A DNA stretch of 64,000 nucleotides from Sipunculus nudus (Eukaryota > Annelida > Sipuncula > Golfingiida > Sipunculidae), in NCBI GenBank assembly GCA_026874595.1, contig CM049309.1, positions 2,332,076 to 2,396,075 on the forward strand. Reading direction: 5' to 3'. Under the pieces are notes generated by a model that did no database searches, had not been told where the DNA came from, and was given only the letters and a program-made list of their open reading frames with translations. Position numbers and translations under genes: made by a program. Each line of letters opens with the position of its first letter. Within the stretch, counting starts at the first letter, position 1. Of the stretch, positions 62,961-64,000 are shown one piece after another.

Positions 62961-64000
62961 TTGAACGTTTCCCCCACCGAATAAAAAACTATAACCTGTC
63001 ATACCACACAGTGGAAAGCTGTATTGGTCCATTTTATCTTTGTATGATTACCATAAAGCTGCTGTGGTTGGCATTTTGTTTATGAGGGTTTCAAATTTGC
63101 AATATTCAGAAAAGGGAACAACACAAATATTAAACTTCCCTGAATAAGAATTCCCATCTACAAAGGTTAACAGTTGTTTATGCGAAAGTCTCCACCTCAT
63201 GTATATTATCCATGACTCTCACATGAAATGCCAGAACTCAAAAGACTGATAATTCAGTGACTGATAGTACAAATAATAACCAGATCTGTTATCTTATATG
63301 CACTTGTTTGATGTTTGATGAAAAATTAATATAAAAGTTAATATACTCTGTGTAAGTTACTACATGGTGAGATCATAAAAATAAAGAAAAAGTGAAAATT
63401 CATAGAAATTAACCCTAAAAATACAGACCCTAGAATGGTAATAGCTTCTGAAAGGTTGGCTGTAGAAATAGTTGTGAGCACTTCAGATTGTGTCATTAAA
63501 AGATCAGACTCTTAAATTCCTGTAATTATTTCTTTCACCTTTAAACATGATGAAGTAGGTTTGATATTGTTAGAAGCAGTTTTCACTGCAGTCTGGAACA
63601 TTTTTTCCAGCAAATGAATCAAATTTTTTAAAATCCTCTTCAGAAGTTTGAATTTTAACAAATATAATTCTAAAACATGTTTACACATGTCCAAACAATC
63701 TTGAAGATTAACAAGCATTACTGTCGTCATATTGTGTGTTCTTTTTTACAGTAGTAGGGATACACACAATGCAGACTTGCTCATAGGGTTTAAACATAGG
63801 GTTTACAGTTTGTTTTAAGAATTGCAAGCCAGTAGGGCCTGGATATATAGATTTCACCAGCACACCAGATAAATTACAGGTCCTGTTATTTTTATGCTGA
63901 GTGTAGTTCATTTTCATTTTAGGATATAAACTAACATATAATTTGGTTTAACATCACCAACAAATTGCAAAACTGGTGACTTTATTGTTGTTATCTGAAA

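Larger units (their letters stand above)
52060..64000 (+). other. Talin intron 7, incomplete (at least 11.9 kb)
   Basis: Donor GTAGGA; the acceptor is not in the window. I looked for the expected F3 exon (helix after KKIFQ, then a VKYVQLSRSLKTYG-like segment) on the plus strand and did not find it. Recognised contents are the 161-bp triplicate (60491-60970) and the 32-bp array (61676-62145). GC-richer islands lie at about 53400-53780, 54590-54980, 55820-56230, 57400-57840, 59400-59940 and 62440-62960. No other gene was recognised. The remainder, including 62961-64000, is AT-rich with short spurious open frames. Confidence 0.75.

Noticed and set aside
52060-64000. Presence of the talin F3 exon
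   Set aside because: I read the plus strand for the expected segment after KKIFQ and saw no match. A tBLASTn search with the F3 lobe would be decisive.

Overview
The window looks like nuclear DNA of an animal, most likely a mollusc and probably a bivalve. It is AT-rich, with GT-AG introns of 0.3 to more than 15 kb, many minisatellites, tRNA-like SINEs, and a dispersed repeat with a (GTCC)n head and a hairpin tail. The lineage is inferred from the gene's similarity to metazoan talin and from the repeat style. No bacterial or viral genes were seen.

The only gene I can support is the 5' part of a talin gene on the + strand. Seven coding exons join in a consistent reading frame to give 283 residues, from the start methionine through F0, F1 and F2 of the FERM head. 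They lie at 2689-2824, 3158-3255, 16103-16232, 24638-24787, 34082-34224, 49620-49747 and 51996-52059. Every junction has GT/AG sites and intron phases match (1, 0, 1, 1, 0, 2, 0). The F3 exon and the rod must lie beyond 64000, since I could not find the next exon in the last 12 kb.

The rest is intron. Intron 2 (12.8 kb) carries a 15-bp minisatellite of 100 units in unbroken register, small tandem duplications, a SINE and two copies of the dispersed repeat. Intron 3 (8.4 kb) is about two-thirds tandem repeat: a 62-bp array of 44 units that starts inside talin exon 3 and copies its splice junction, and a 39-bp array of about 68 units. Intron 4 (9.3 kb) holds SINE fragments and GC-richer islands. 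Intron 5 (15.4 kb) holds a 29-bp perfect-stem hairpin just after exon 5, a 43/46-bp array, a 51-bp array, a SINE, an orphan coding-like segment at 46250-46495, and the largest copies of the dispersed repeat. Intron 6 is short and plain. Intron 7 holds a 161-bp triplicate and a 32-bp array.

The two observations most worth following are the splice-junction minisatellite (16203-18936), which lines up about 44 decoy copies of the exon 3 donor in the talin pre-mRNA, and the intronic hairpin (34297-34375), in which all five arm differences keep pairing only in the talin-sense RNA. That pattern suggests a microRNA precursor or another selected RNA structure.
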